Part shown: positions 49,403 through 60,140 of the stretch, piece after piece
Layout of the letters: each line of letters starts with the position of its first letter
How positions within the stretch are numbered: position 1 is the first letter of the stretch
Source of the DNA: Nemertoderma westbladi
Lineage: Eukaryota > Xenacoelomorpha > Nemertodermatida > Nemertodermatidae
DNA length: 64,000 bases
Assembly: GCA_032718475.1 (NCBI GenBank)
Contig: JAUCBJ010007701.1
Coordinates: forward strand, 1-64,000
Reading direction: 5' to 3'
Program-made: the position numbers and the translations under genes
Notes under the pieces: model-generated
Seen by the model: only the letters and a program-made list of their open reading frames with translations
The model's database searches: none
Told to the model about the DNA's origin: nothing

Positions 49403-51720
49403 GGTATATCAATTTACATGTTACAGTAGTGTATATCTTTCGGTATTTATTTTATTCAGTAATAATAAATAATAAATAATAACATCGTTATATATTTACA
49501 TTAGAGTAAATGACGCAATATGAACACCAACTAGTGTTTAGTGGGTTTAAACTAAAGGGCTCCAAATAATTAATTTAATTCAAATCATTAAGTGCAAGGA
49601 GAAAAATAAAATGACTGTGTTTTATAACCAAAACAATAAACGAAACTTTATTTCACTAGCAGATAATTTAAAGCCACTTTATTTGTTAATGAAAATGTGT
49701 TCTTTGCGATTTTAGATTACTTATTTTGCTCGATTTAAGTTTAAGGTTCCATTTTTATTGATAAAGTTAATTGCGTCATAATATTCTATATTTCTTACTC
49801 AAAAATCATATATTGTTAACATTGACGCCATCTAGTGTCGTTAGATACATAGTCAGTTTAGTTTGATTGCCTTATTACCAAATGACTAGATGGCGCTGCT
49901 GCACCATCCTTATATAGCTGGCTATAAATACTATTGATCCAATGGCTCGTATTCACTTCTGCTATTACTTTAGTCATATCCATGTAAAGGGTAAAAGCCC
50001 CGGTCAACTTTAATTGACTGTTGAATATTACTTGTAAAACTGTCTCTGTTGTCTACAATTGAATTATACATTTGGTTATAATTATTTGTTATAATATTTG
50101 ATATTATACTAAATTAAATTTATTTGCTGTTATTTGGTTAATATAATATCGCTGATATCCCGAGATTAAATACATTTTACACACGCCAAACAATTGTATG
50201 AGATTTACGTGCGCTGTCTTACCTCTAACTTAATAAATTATTAATCTATGACGTGAATTTCAGACGTGTAATGCAAGCGAAGCTCTTAATATTAATAGTA
50301 CAATGATTGAGAGTTGTCATAAATTGAATGCCGTAGTGATAATAATATAAACAGATACAGACTAGTTGCAATACGTTTCCTCTAAAGGGACACACCATCA
50401 CCAGACTTGAATAAATAGCATAAATAGAATAAATAAACAGAGATAAATAATTAGTGAGACATTTACTAGTTATACTGTGCCGCCACACCCTCCCGGTACT
50501 GTACATTAGTGAAATATAATAGATGATCAATTACCGTAGTAATAGACTGAGCGAAACATTGAGCAGATCAATACAATAGTGGGAAAAGGGGAAATAAAGT
50601 GATACACTAGAACGGCCTTCCGTTGAAGGTAAACTAGCGCCATTACTGTTTCAGTGTCTCAGAACGGGTGCTTTTACTCGCATTCTTACGTGGTTCACTA
50701 AACAATCGGAAAGAGTCAAAATATATAAAATAGAGATTAAAAACTTATTTTTGTCAAATGCGCTAACATTCTTGTTAATTTTACATTGTACAGATTAGGT
50801 CTGCCTTACATACAGTATGTTTACGGCTATACATATAGTCTATACCGATAGTTCTGAATAACCATTTCACAAACCTTTGATGCGTTTCTGTTGGCGTAAT
50901 TAACTGCGGCATTATGACTTTGATTCAACCACTGCAAATAAAAAAATAAAATAAATCAATGTAATGGTGAGGTAGACAGACATGTACTCTACATTATCGC
51001 ATATAATTTAATGCAACCTTATGAATTTATGCAGTGATCATTGATGTCATGACAACGCCACATTAGATATTTCGCAATGGCGTTGCCACCGCAACAACGT
51101 CACCCAACCGTTACCATAACTACTGTAGCCACGTGTAGTGTTACTACGAACCGATACAATGGTAGCAACAAGGGATGCGACAAAGCTCCGGCTCCAGAGC
51201 TCCGGGCCAATTTTCTAGTTCCGGCTCTGGTTCCGGCTCTGGGCAAATTAACAAAAGTTTTTCTGATGTATGAATAATGTAAATATTATAGTAATTAACA
51301 TAATAACTCATTAAGTATTTTACAAGTTGGTTTTTTAAGTTTTCTGATAACCCCCCAACCCCCTTGTGAAATTGTTTAAATGTTTGAACAAGAACATTGA
51401 AATGATTCAGTTAATTGAATTAATTTTAATATTCTTCCCTAATTAAAAAAATATAGTGATGTACTATCATTACGTTCGTCAGTCTAGAAAGTATTATTAT
51501 AACCAAAACAATAAACGAAACTCGATAGTACATGTTACAGAATAATTTTATACTAGTAATCAGCTGTAACTAATGATCTAATGTCGAAGGACATTATGTC
51601 ACAGGACCTAATGACCATAGGACCTATGACGCATTACCTAACATAAATTATAGACATAATTAGCGATGGTCATAATAATGTCTTGCGTTGTTTTGATGTC
51701 GGTAGAGTAAGACGCCGAGT
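49403..51720. other. Non-coding stretch with short dispersed repeats
   Basis: Two reversed copies of the GTTTATTGTTTTGGTTATAA motif are at 49622-49646 and 51497-51521. A short inverted repeat CGCCATCTAGT...ACTAGATGGCG is at about 49827 and 49884. A GGCTCTGGTTCCGGCTCTGG tract is at about 51219. A 66-codon open stretch (51077-51277) ends in this tract and is not convincing. No gene was seen. Confidence 0.5.
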
Positions 51721-51816
51721 AAGAATTTGCATCAAATCCCCCCCCCCCCCCCATGTCTCATGAACACATATCTCTATGTCTACTATAATAGACAACGATT
51801 GCTAGAAATATTGGCG

Positions 51817-53136
51817 ATGTCAAATATCGGGTGTCGTAGCTCTACGGCTGGTTCTGTTGGAAATAGTCCCCGTCAGAGCGGCGGCAGCCTTACCGGGAAG
51901 GCGACGACGAAAAAACAAGGGAAGAATTCGGGCCCTCCGCTGACAGGCGCTGGGCCGAATAAATGTCCACGCCATGACACTTATTCCGCGGCGCAACAAC
52001 CAACGGACAAAAACCGCGACGATGGTCAAAATGAGATAGAGGTTGAATGCTCCGGCTCCGGTAATGTAGCGATGGTATGCATAGTAAAAGATGACACAGA
52101 CTTTGGTCAGGTCGACTTTTACTGTGGCAAATGCGTCGCCAAAAACTTATCAAAAGTTTCTAACGACGTAAATAAGATGGAAGCACGCTTAGAAGAAAAA
52201 TTAAACTCTCTCAATGCTGATCTTAAGAGTTTGATTCAGTTCCACGACGATTGGTGTCACAAGGTATTAAGATCATTACGATCTGATCACTACGATCACG
52301 TAGAGGAGAGTGCAACCAAAGCAGATAATATCGAAACGCAAATAGATACACTTCGGGAGACGTTAGAAGCTCAACGAGAACGAGAGGATCATTCAACTGG
52401 AGGACAGGGTGACGATAACGAAGAATGGCAACAACCAAACACTCGGCGCAATCGTCGGAATCGCCTTCATCGTGAACCACTGGCACAAAGCGTTTCAAAC
52501 CACACCATTGCGTCTTCCAATGTTGCACTGTTGACACGGCAACTAAAGGGAGAAGAGGGGCAACGCGATAAACGTAAAAATAATATTAAAATATCTGGTC
52601 TCCCAAACAATTCGGACGATGATTTGGACAACGTTATTTTGGTGGCAAACGAACTCGGGATTTCCCTATCCAAGTCCGATGTATCTGCTATGAGAGTTGG
52701 AACACTTCGCGACGATAGGCCAAAGCCGATAGTCGCCACTGTTCGATCTGCTGAAAGGATCCAGCTACTACAAAATGCGCGAAATCTACGTAGCTCACAG
52801 CGCTTTCAGGGAGTCTATATTTCTCCAGATTATACGCCCGCTGAGAGTCGACTTCAGTTCCAGTTACGTCAGGAACGTCGGGAACAGCAATCTAGAGAAC
52901 CAAATACAAAATGGATAATCTACCGAGGCGATGTAATAGATGCCTCCACGATATCGAATCGTGGTTCTCATCACGTACCTACCGCAGTCGATACTAGCGT
53001 GCCTAATACACACTCAGCGCGAACGTTTTACAGATCGAATGGCCCCGCATCTAATCAACAGAATGACAATGACGATCACCAATTGAGCGTGTCCTTCATT
53101 CCCCCCACTCAACTGGATGAGGGACAGTCAGATTGA
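51817..53136 (+). CDS. CR1/L2-like LINE ORF1 protein (about 439 aa from this ATG)
   Basis: Binds the element RNA. The open frame begins upstream at 51727 in a C-rich tract, but the ATG at 51817 (MSNIGCRSS) is a better start because the preceding residues come from the C tract. Visible parts: a Ser/Gly/Lys-rich N-terminus; a cysteine region (VECSGSG...VDFYCGKC) like a partial PHD/zinc finger; a helical region (MEARLEEKLNSLNADLKS) likely to coil; a basic stretch (NTRRNRRNRLHRE); and an RRM-like/L1-ORF1-like domain (NIKISGLPNNSDDDLDN...VGTLRDDRPKPIVATV...SRLQFQLRQERR...TKWIIYRGDVI). It is intact. It ends with TGA at 53134, and the same frame continues into ORF2. Confidence 0.82.
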   Translation: MSNIGCRSSTAGSVGNSPRQSGGSLTGKATTKKQGKNSGPPLTGAGPNKCPRHDTYSAAQQPTDKNRDDGQNEIEVECSGSGNVAMVCIVKDDTDFGQVDFYCGKCVAKNLSKVSNDVNKMEARLEEKLNSLNADLKSLIQFHDDWCHKVLRSLRSDHYDHVEESATKADNIETQIDTLRETLEAQREREDHSTGGQGDDNEEWQQPNTRRNRRNRLHREPLAQSVSNHTIASSNVALLTRQLKGEEGQRDKRKNNIKISGLPNNSDDDLDNVILVANELGISLSKSDVSAMRVGTLRDDRPKPIVATVRSAERIQLLQNARNLRSSQRFQGVYISPDYTPAESRLQFQLRQERREQQSREPNTKWIIYRGDVIDASTISNRGSHHVPTAVDTSVPNTHSARTFYRSNGPASNQQNDNDDHQLSVSFIPPTQLDEGQSD

Positions 53137-53139
53137 CTA
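53134..53139 (+). promoter_or_regulatory. TGA-CTA stop between ORF1 and ORF2, candidate readthrough site
   Basis: ORF1 ends GAT-TGA-CTA and ORF2 continues in the same frame without any ATG until MERSSKFD, inside the endonuclease. UGA followed by CUA is a known efficient readthrough context in animals and some RNA viruses. I infer that ORF2 is made as an ORF1-ORF2 fusion. Confidence 0.6.
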
Positions 53140-56100
53140 TTGCAATACACAATACCAGTAACGGTTGCTGCTTGGTCCCCCGCACCCATAACCATCACTG
53201 CTGCGTCCCCTGCACCCTCAACTGTCGCTGCTGGGTCCTTCGAATCCACAGCAATCGCTGCTGTGTTCCCCGCACCCATATCCGTTGCTGCTGGGTCCCT
53301 CGAATCCACAGCCATCGCTGCTGGGTCCCCTGCACCCACTACTGTCGCTGCTGGGTCCCCCTCACCCACAAGCGTCGCTGCTGGGTCCCTCAAATCCACA
53401 ACTGTCGTTGCTGCGTCCCCCACACCCACAACCGTTGCTGCTGGGTCCTCTGCACCCACAATCGTCGCTCCTGGGTCCCCCGCACCCATAACCGTCGCTG
53501 CTGGGTCCCCCGCACCCACAACTGTCACTGCTGGGTCCCCCGCACCCACAATCGTCGCTCCTGGGTCCCCCGCACCCATAACCGTCGCTGCTGGGTCCCC
53601 CGCACCCACAACTGTCACTGCTGGGTCCCCCGCACCCACAACCGTCGCTGCTGCGTCCCCCGCACCCACAACCGTCGCTGCTGGGTCCCTCGAATCCACA
53701 GCCATCGCTGCTGGGTCCCCCGCACCCACAACCGTTGCTGCTGGGTCCCACGCACACACACCCATTGCTGCTGGGTCCCCTGCACCCACTACCGTCGCTG
53801 CTGGGTCCCCCTCACCCACAAACGTCGCTGCTGGGTCCCTCGAATCCACAACTGTCGTTGCTGCGTCCCCCACACCCACAACCGTTGCTGCTGGGTCCTC
53901 TGCACCCACAATCGTCGCTGCTGGGTCCCTCACAGCCACAACCGTCGCTGCTAGGTCCCTTGAATCCACAACCGTCGCTGCAGGGTCCCCCGCACCCACA
54001 ACCGTTGCTGCTGGGTCCCCCGCACCCACTACCATCGCTGCTGGATCCCCTGCACCCACAACTATCACTGCTGGGTCCCCCGCACCCACAACCGTCGCTG
54101 CTGGGTCCCCTGCACCCACTACCGTCGCTGCTGGGTCCCCTGCACCCACAACCGTCGCTGCTCTGTCCCTCGCATCCACAACAGTCGCTGCTGGGTACCT
54201 CACATCCATAACCGTCGCTGCTGGGTCCCCCGCATCCTCTACCATCGCTGCTGGGTACCACTCACCCACACATGTTGCTGTTGGGTCCACAACTGCATCT
54301 AATTCAACCACTGCCATCCCAACTCTGTTGTTATACAATGCTCGTAGCCTTCTAAATCTACACAGGCGATGCAAACTGGCAAATTCAATTCTGATCCGAG
54401 ACTACAATATAATATGCATAACTGAAACTTGGCTTACTCCTGAGATACTCGATAGCGAATTATTCCTCACTGGTTACAACTTAATACGTATGGAGCGTAG
54501 CTCAAAATTTGATTGTATCTCAACACATGGAGGTGTCCTTATTGCTCTACAAAATGGAATTAACTACACGCCAGAATATATTAATGGTGCTTCTGATAGA
54601 TTATCAAGTTCAGTTACTGCCTGTTTGTGCAATATTAACGGTTTAACATATTTACTTGTATGTATATACAACCCACCTGACAAAAGCCCATACCGCTTAG
54701 AAGTTGCTGATTTTTACAAATTACTAGACTACATAATAACATTTAAGGATCACGTTGACAACGTGATCATATGTGGGGATATCAATCTGCCTTCTGTAGA
54801 TTGGGAGTCTCACTTTTCTACAGATAACTATGAGAAGGACATTTTATACGCTATTGACAAACACAACTTTAAACAACACATAAATTTTCCTACACGGGTA
54901 GCTAATACGCTTGACGTTTTCATATCATTAACAGACAACACAATTCTCAACATTGAGATTGACTACAACCTATCTAGACAATTACAGGCAGTTGAAATCA
55001 AGTCAGACCATGACCCTGTCCTGGTTATTTTAAACTCACAATGTAATGCTGCAAAGCAAACACAGCAGCCGATCCAGTCCAATCCCTTGTTGCATTATAG
55101 TTTTTGTAAAATAGATACACTGAAGGCGACCCAGATTTGTGAATCTCGGCCATTTGACGAAAAATCGTACAATACGACCGATGGTGAGGATCTAGTTAAT
55201 AAATGGTATCAATGGCTGAATAATGTTATCGACAACTGTGTTCCTAAACGAACAGCGCATCGTGCCTCGCAACCACCATGGGTGACACAAAAAACCTCAC
55301 ATAAGTTAAATAAATTACACACTCTCCAGCGTAAAATTGCTTCAAAGATATCGCCAACATTAAACCTTCAGGTTAAGATGGAAAGGTTACAGGAAGAAGT
55401 TGAAAATGATACTTTAGCTGACCAAACAAAGTACGAGATGCAGCTAGTGGACACCCGTTCAATGAAACATCTCGTCAAATATTTCAAAAGCCTACGGAGG
55501 TCTTGTTCACTGCCACCAGTAGTACAATATGAGAATCGTACGGTGTCCACTCATGAGGATCAGGCTAATCTATTTAATGAGTTCTTCCTTTCCGTTTTTA
55601 AATCCCCACGAATACCTACTAGCGATATACAACCACCATTTAACGACACAAACTCTGAAAGCTTGAACACGACACACGACTACGATGTGTCAGTTGACAC
55701 AGTGGTGAAGATACTTACGTCTTTAGATGCTACGAAATCTCGTGGACCAGACAATATTCCACCTTCATTATTTAAATCCCTCGCAAAAGTACTAGCACCC
55801 TCAATGTCATTCCTATTCGGGAGGCTGAAAAAAAAACCACTTCCCCATAGCATGGAAGCATGCACTAATAAATCCTCAACATAAAAAAGGTAGTAGAATC
55901 AAGGTAATCTTATACCGGCCAATATCTCTCTTAGCGATTCCTGGAAAAGTATTTGAGCGTTGCATCTTTATCCCCATCTACGAACAAGTACGTAGTAGGT
56001 TACACGACGCACAACATGGATTTAGGAAGTCAAGATCAACGATCACACAATTACTTACATTTCTAGACAATGTCCACAAGGGTACGGATAATGGCCAATT

Positions 56101-57292
56101 GACAGTAGAAGTAATATACTTAGATTTCCAGAAAGCGTTCGACTCTGTCAGCCACGAATCCGTTCTGCGAAAATTATGGATAATGGGGGTCCGCGGAAAT
56201 CTCTGGTACATCCTCCGGGGCTACCTAACAGGAAGAACATAGTCAGTAAAAGTCGGAAACGCAAAGTCAACTCCCCGATCTGTCGACAGTGGCATGGCTC
56301 AGGGGTCCCTATTGGGACCACTATTCTTCGTTGTTGAGAGCAATGATCTCCCAGAAGTTTGTCATGTCAGCATACCATTTCTCCTCACAGACGATTGCAA
56401 ATTATTATCAGTATCACATGTCGATTCCATCATCAACACACAATTCGATATTAACCGACTTGTGACATGGGGTCTCGAGGCTGGACTAGATTTTAATGAA
56501 CCGAAATGCAAGCAAATAGTCTTCAAAGGTGACATAGAAGCTCGGTCATTGTACTCAAGGACTATATCTCGAGTCGATACAGAGAAGGATTTAGGAATAA
56601 CCATAACATCAAATTTATCATGGACCGCCAACATTAAGGACAAATGCAGTAAAGCAAATAGAACATTATACCTGATCCGAAGAGGCAGTTCTTTTCGCCT
56701 ACCAGTACAATCCAAGCTAAACCTCTATAAATCCATGGTATTGCCAATCTTAACCTATGGGTCGCCTTGTTGGTTTGCCAACAAGACGGACGCACACAAA
56801 CTCGAGTCCATCCAGCGGAGAGCAACAATCTGGATTATTGGTAATGACGATCACACCTACAAGGAGAGACTCATAATATTAAACATTCTACCGATCTCAT
56901 TATACTTACAATTATCCGACCAACTAACCTTGTCAAAGATAATAAATAATAAATACGACATTGACTGGTCGCCACATCTAAAGATGAAGCAAACAAACCT
57001 CAGAAGAAACACTCGTAGCGCTAACCGACCCTCGTTTGATCTCACACACCCCCTAAAGTGCACATCAAAGCAAAATTTCTTGTTTCGCGCACCACAATTG
57101 GCAAATCAGCTTTCCCTTCAGACAGAGTATTTCAATCACGTTGGTTTAAAGGCGCGCCTATTGAATCTGTTCTGGGCCCACTTTCACCAACATTACGATG
57201 TTGACATCACTTGCAGTTGGAAAATTAACTGTGACTGTACACAGATGAACTGCAACCTCCGCATATTGAACCTTAACAACTTACTCACTTGA
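53137..57292 (+). pseudogene. CR1/L2-like LINE ORF2: repeat, endonuclease, RT (broken)
   Basis: After the TGA-CTA there are about 380 residues of AAGSPAPTTV repeats. The APE-type endonuclease follows (LLLYNARSLLN, Glu429 in ITETWL, Asp547 in GDINLPSVDW, Asp623/His624 in SDHDPV) and then the RT start (SRGPDNIPPSLFK). A frame change in an A run (about 55828-55836) ends the first frame at 55884. The next frame continues with KHALINPQHKKG, YRPISLLAIPGKVFE, HGFRKSR and YLDFQKAFDSVSH to a TAG at about 56240. The rest (56294-57292) has AQGSLLGPLFF, LTDDCKL (FADD changed to LTDD), DLGITITSNLSW and LYKSMVLPILTYGSPCW. The endonuclease residues are intact, but the RT is broken by a shift, a stop and a changed active site. 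Confidence 0.87.
53150..54285 (+). repeat. 30-bp minisatellite coding for a 10-residue repeat, about 38 units
   Basis: Units of GTCGCTGCTGGGTCCCCCGC plus ACCCACAACC encode VAAGSPAPTT, with variants such as VAAGSLESTT. The phase is preserved over 1.1 kb although the opposite strand and other frames are also open. It lies between ORF1 and the endonuclease. The protein segment would be Pro/Ser/Thr-rich and unstructured, like a mucin linker. Confidence 0.95.
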
Positions 57293-57540
57293 TTTTATTA
57301 CTTGCTAAAATATTTATATTTTTATCACCTGCTGTACCTTCTGTTGATGTATATATATTTTCATCACTTGCTCTGTTGCTGTATTTATAATTTTATCACT
57401 TGCTGTATATATACCTGCTGTTGCTGTATATATATTTTTATCACTTGCTGTATATATATTTTTATCACTTGCGGTATACATATATTTTTTATTTATCACT
57501 TTCAGTACGTACATTGCACAACATATGAACAAACATGATT
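57293..57540 (+). repeat. LINE 3' UTR with tandem TATATATTTTTATCACTTGC repeats
   Basis: Six or so degenerate units of a 25-30-bp TATATAT...TTATCACTTGCTGT sequence follow the ORF2 stop at 57292. They are probably part of the element 3' UTR. Confidence 0.75.
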
Positions 57541-57703
57541 AGACATAAATATATTTTAATTTTCTTGGATAACGAATACTGGATTGACTTTATTTTAATA
57601 GTGCTACTCAGTCTAAATTGTATATTTTTGTTAGTCTCCATGAATTACGTTTTTATTTCAGGGGGCGACCCCTACACTATGTGTAAATCCTTATAATAAT
57701 AAT

Positions 57704-58342
57704 AATACATTGGAATTATCAATCACCAAACCTTCGTCTCCAGAAGGAAGGAAGGAGCTCATATTGTAACCCGGAGGAACCTCCGGGATCAGGATGAAAT
57801 TTTAGCTCTGTCGCATCCCTAATACAACTATGGTACACTGTGGTACATTGTGGTACACTATATGGTACACTTCTTCACAAAGGGGTTACTGGGTGGGTAA
57901 TACGAGTTCAGGATATAAAATAATTATTTATATTAATAGTTACTTTATTTATTTATATATAATTATAATTATATGTCACATAAACAGGAATCCTATAAAT
58001 TTTAACTGAAACTGTTTTTACCTGCCAAAATACTGTTTGTGAGAATGTTGGGTTGGGGAGTAGCAGTCCGACAACGATGGGAGTTCCGAATGGTACGTAA
58101 CCGGACATGCGGAATGGTGGGAGTATAGGCTTACCGGTGTCCGGATGTAGAATAGAGTCCTTCACCTTCCGGGCCTCCCACATCTACAGGGAAATAAAGT
58201 TATTGATAACCGAAGGGAAATAAAGTTATTAATAACCAAAGGTACCAAGTAAGTGATTCAAAAATAATGTGGTAAAAAAATAACGTAATTATTAAAGTTA
58301 GGAAAAAGGGAATAAAGCATACTATATATATATATACACGAA
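57704..58342. other. Non-coding stretch
   Basis: Contains a perfect short hairpin (CCCGGAGG-AA-CCTCCGGG, about 57771-57788), four TGGTACAC-like words at 57831-57870 and a (TA)n tract before 58336. No gene was seen. Confidence 0.5.
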
Positions 58343-58464
58343 GTGGGGCCTTCGCGCAGCACGTGAGTTAAATTTAATTTAAGTACTAATTCTAAAGTAT
58401 TACTGTATTAGCAAATTTTAAGCAGATTTCGCCTAATCACTTTTTACCTCTTTCATTTCTATTC

Positions 58465-59810
58465 AGACATTTCTGACTCTAGCGGTATAGTGAGAACTGA
58501 AGATGGATTAGGGTCTCCAGCCCCACAAAGACACAGCCTATGGATGAATAGTACATACGTACATCGGCCAAGTTTCATCTTGAATAACGGATAACGAAAT
58601 GAGAGACGGATCTCACTTTCAGAAATTTCGTCGTATAGCGGCAGACCGATTAAATCTCCCCCCCCCCACAAAGACGCAGCATGTGGTCCAGAATATATGG
58701 CAAGATTCAGCTTAAACTGATTAAAATCAATGAGACGGGAGAATCTATTCACTTTCAGGCATAAAGTAGTCCTATAGCGGGTGACTGTTGAACTGATTTT
58801 CAACAAAACAAATTTTCAACTTGGCAGCTTTAAATTCGACAAAGTTATAAGCATGTCAATATCATAACGACGACAACGATTTCACTTTCAGACATTTGGC
58901 CCTCTAGCGGCAGACTGGAGAACTGCAGATGGATTCGCCTCCTTTGAAAGTCACAGCTAATGGTCTAATACATATCTGCCAAGTTTCAGCTTAAACGGAT
59001 TAAAAGCAAAGAAATGGGAGGGCATTTAATGTTTAGACATGTGGCCCTCTAGCGGGAGACCATTGCACTGATGGTGTCTGAAAGTCTTTCAAAAATCTCA
59101 ACTTTAGCTCATATTGATACCTACAAATTTTCAACTTGGCAGTTTTAAATCCGACAAAGTTATTAGCATGTCAAAATCGTAACGACGACAACGATTTCAC
59201 TTTCAGACATTTGGCCCTCTAGCGGCAGACTGGAGAACTGCAGATGGATTCGCCTCCTTTGAAAGTCACAGCTAATGGTCTAATACATATCTGCCAAGTT
59301 TCAGCTTAAACGGATTAAAAGCAAAGAAATGGGAGGGCATTTAATGTTTAGACATGTGGCCCTCTAGCGGGAGACCATTGCACTGATGGTGTCTGAAAGT
59401 CTCTCAAAAATCTCAACTTTAGCTCATATTGATACCTACAAATTTTCAACTTGGCAGCTTTAAATCCGACAAAGTTATTAGCATGTCAAAATCGTAACGA
59501 CGACAACGATTTCACTTTCAGACCTTTGGCCCTCTAGCGGCAGACTGGAGAACTGCAGATGGATTCGCCTCCTTTGAAAGTCACAGCTAATGGTCTAATA
59601 CATATCTGCCAAGTTTTAGCTTAAACGGATTAAAAGCAAAGAAATGGGAGGGCATTTAATGTTTAGACATGTGGCCCTCTAGCGGGAGACCATTGCACTG
59701 ATGGTGTCTGAAAGTCTCTCAAAAATCTCAACTTTTGCTCATATTGATACCTACAAATTTTCAACTTGGCAGCTTTAAATCCGACAAAGTTATTAGCATG
59801 TCAAAATCGT
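58465..59810. repeat. Tandem core: 315-bp dimer of about 145 + 170 bp units
   Basis: The word GACATTTGGCCCTCTAGCGG or a variant (GACATGTGG...) starts at 58891, 59036, 59206 and onward with alternating spacings of 145 and 170. Copies of the whole dimer lie exactly 315 bp apart (anchor ACGATTTC at 58876, 59191, 59506). More diverged units precede them (about 58465, 58617, 58757). The last dimers are nearly identical, so the array grew recently at its right end. Confidence 0.95.
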
Positions 59811-59816
59811 AACGAC

Positions 59817-59848
<32 letters not shown>

Positions 59849-59880
59849 CGACAACGACGACGACGACGACGACGACAACT
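59811..59880. repeat. (GAC)n/(ACG)n microsatellite
   Basis: Pure ACG/GAC triplets with three CAA interruptions. It grows out of the CGACGACAACGA string at the end of each 315-bp unit. Confidence 0.95.
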
Positions 59881-59953
59881 ATTTGCTTAAATTGACCCAC
59901 CCCCTAACAGTGTCAATTCGCTAAGGCTCCGCCAACTTCGTGGCTCGCCCCAC

Positions 59954-60140
59954 ATAGTGGTTTAAATGAGTTAGAATAGGCTATATTCCGGTTTAAATAG
60001 TTACAAAATTCAAAATTTACATGGCAATATAATTATAATTGATGGATTATTTCACCATATAGTAGCATTTGTAGTTTAACGTAAAAACTTTCTAAAATCC
60101 GACGCATTTTGATTAAATTACAGTAATGTAATATGCCTAT
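59954..60140. other. Short non-coding stretch
   Basis: AT-rich; nothing recognised. Confidence 0.4.

Larger units (their letters stand above)
51727..57703 (+). mobile_element. CR1/L2-like LINE with internal 30-bp minisatellite
   Basis: ORF1 (nucleic-acid-binding), ORF2 (endonuclease plus RT) and a 3' region ending in TAATAATAATAAT (about 57690-57703) are in the order of CR1/L2-group LINEs. The endonuclease lies after a long repeat block. The 5' limit is uncertain; a 15-C tract (51738-51752) lies at the start. ORF2 has a frameshift in an A run and a TAG, so the copy is dead. Confidence 0.85.
58343..59953. mobile_element. Helentron/pearl-like non-autonomous element B
   Basis: The ends GTGGGGCCTTCGCGCAGCACG (58343) and TTCGTGGCTCGCCCCAC (59953) match the right and left ends of the element at 13512-15393 in opposite orientation. 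Between them are a tandem core of units of about 150 bp, a (GAC)n microsatellite and a unique tail (CACCCCCTAACAGTG...). End, tandem core, microsatellite, tail is the layout of pearl/HINE/DINE-1-type elements. The 3' end contains a short stem (GTGG/CCAC and GGC...GCC). No coding capacity. Confidence 0.7.

Noticed and set aside
53109-54374. Minus-strand 421-codon and plus-strand 273-codon frames with GAGDPAATVV or CCWVPRTHNR repeats
   Set aside because: Antisense and shifted readings of the 30-bp minisatellite. Only the frame continuous with the endonuclease is meaningful.
51168-57822. Inverted pair AGGGATGCGACARAGCT flanking the CR1/L2-like LINE, as possible hAT terminal repeats
   Set aside because: A 16/17 match is expected by chance several times in a window of this size, the continuing sequence does not match, and no 8-bp duplication was found.
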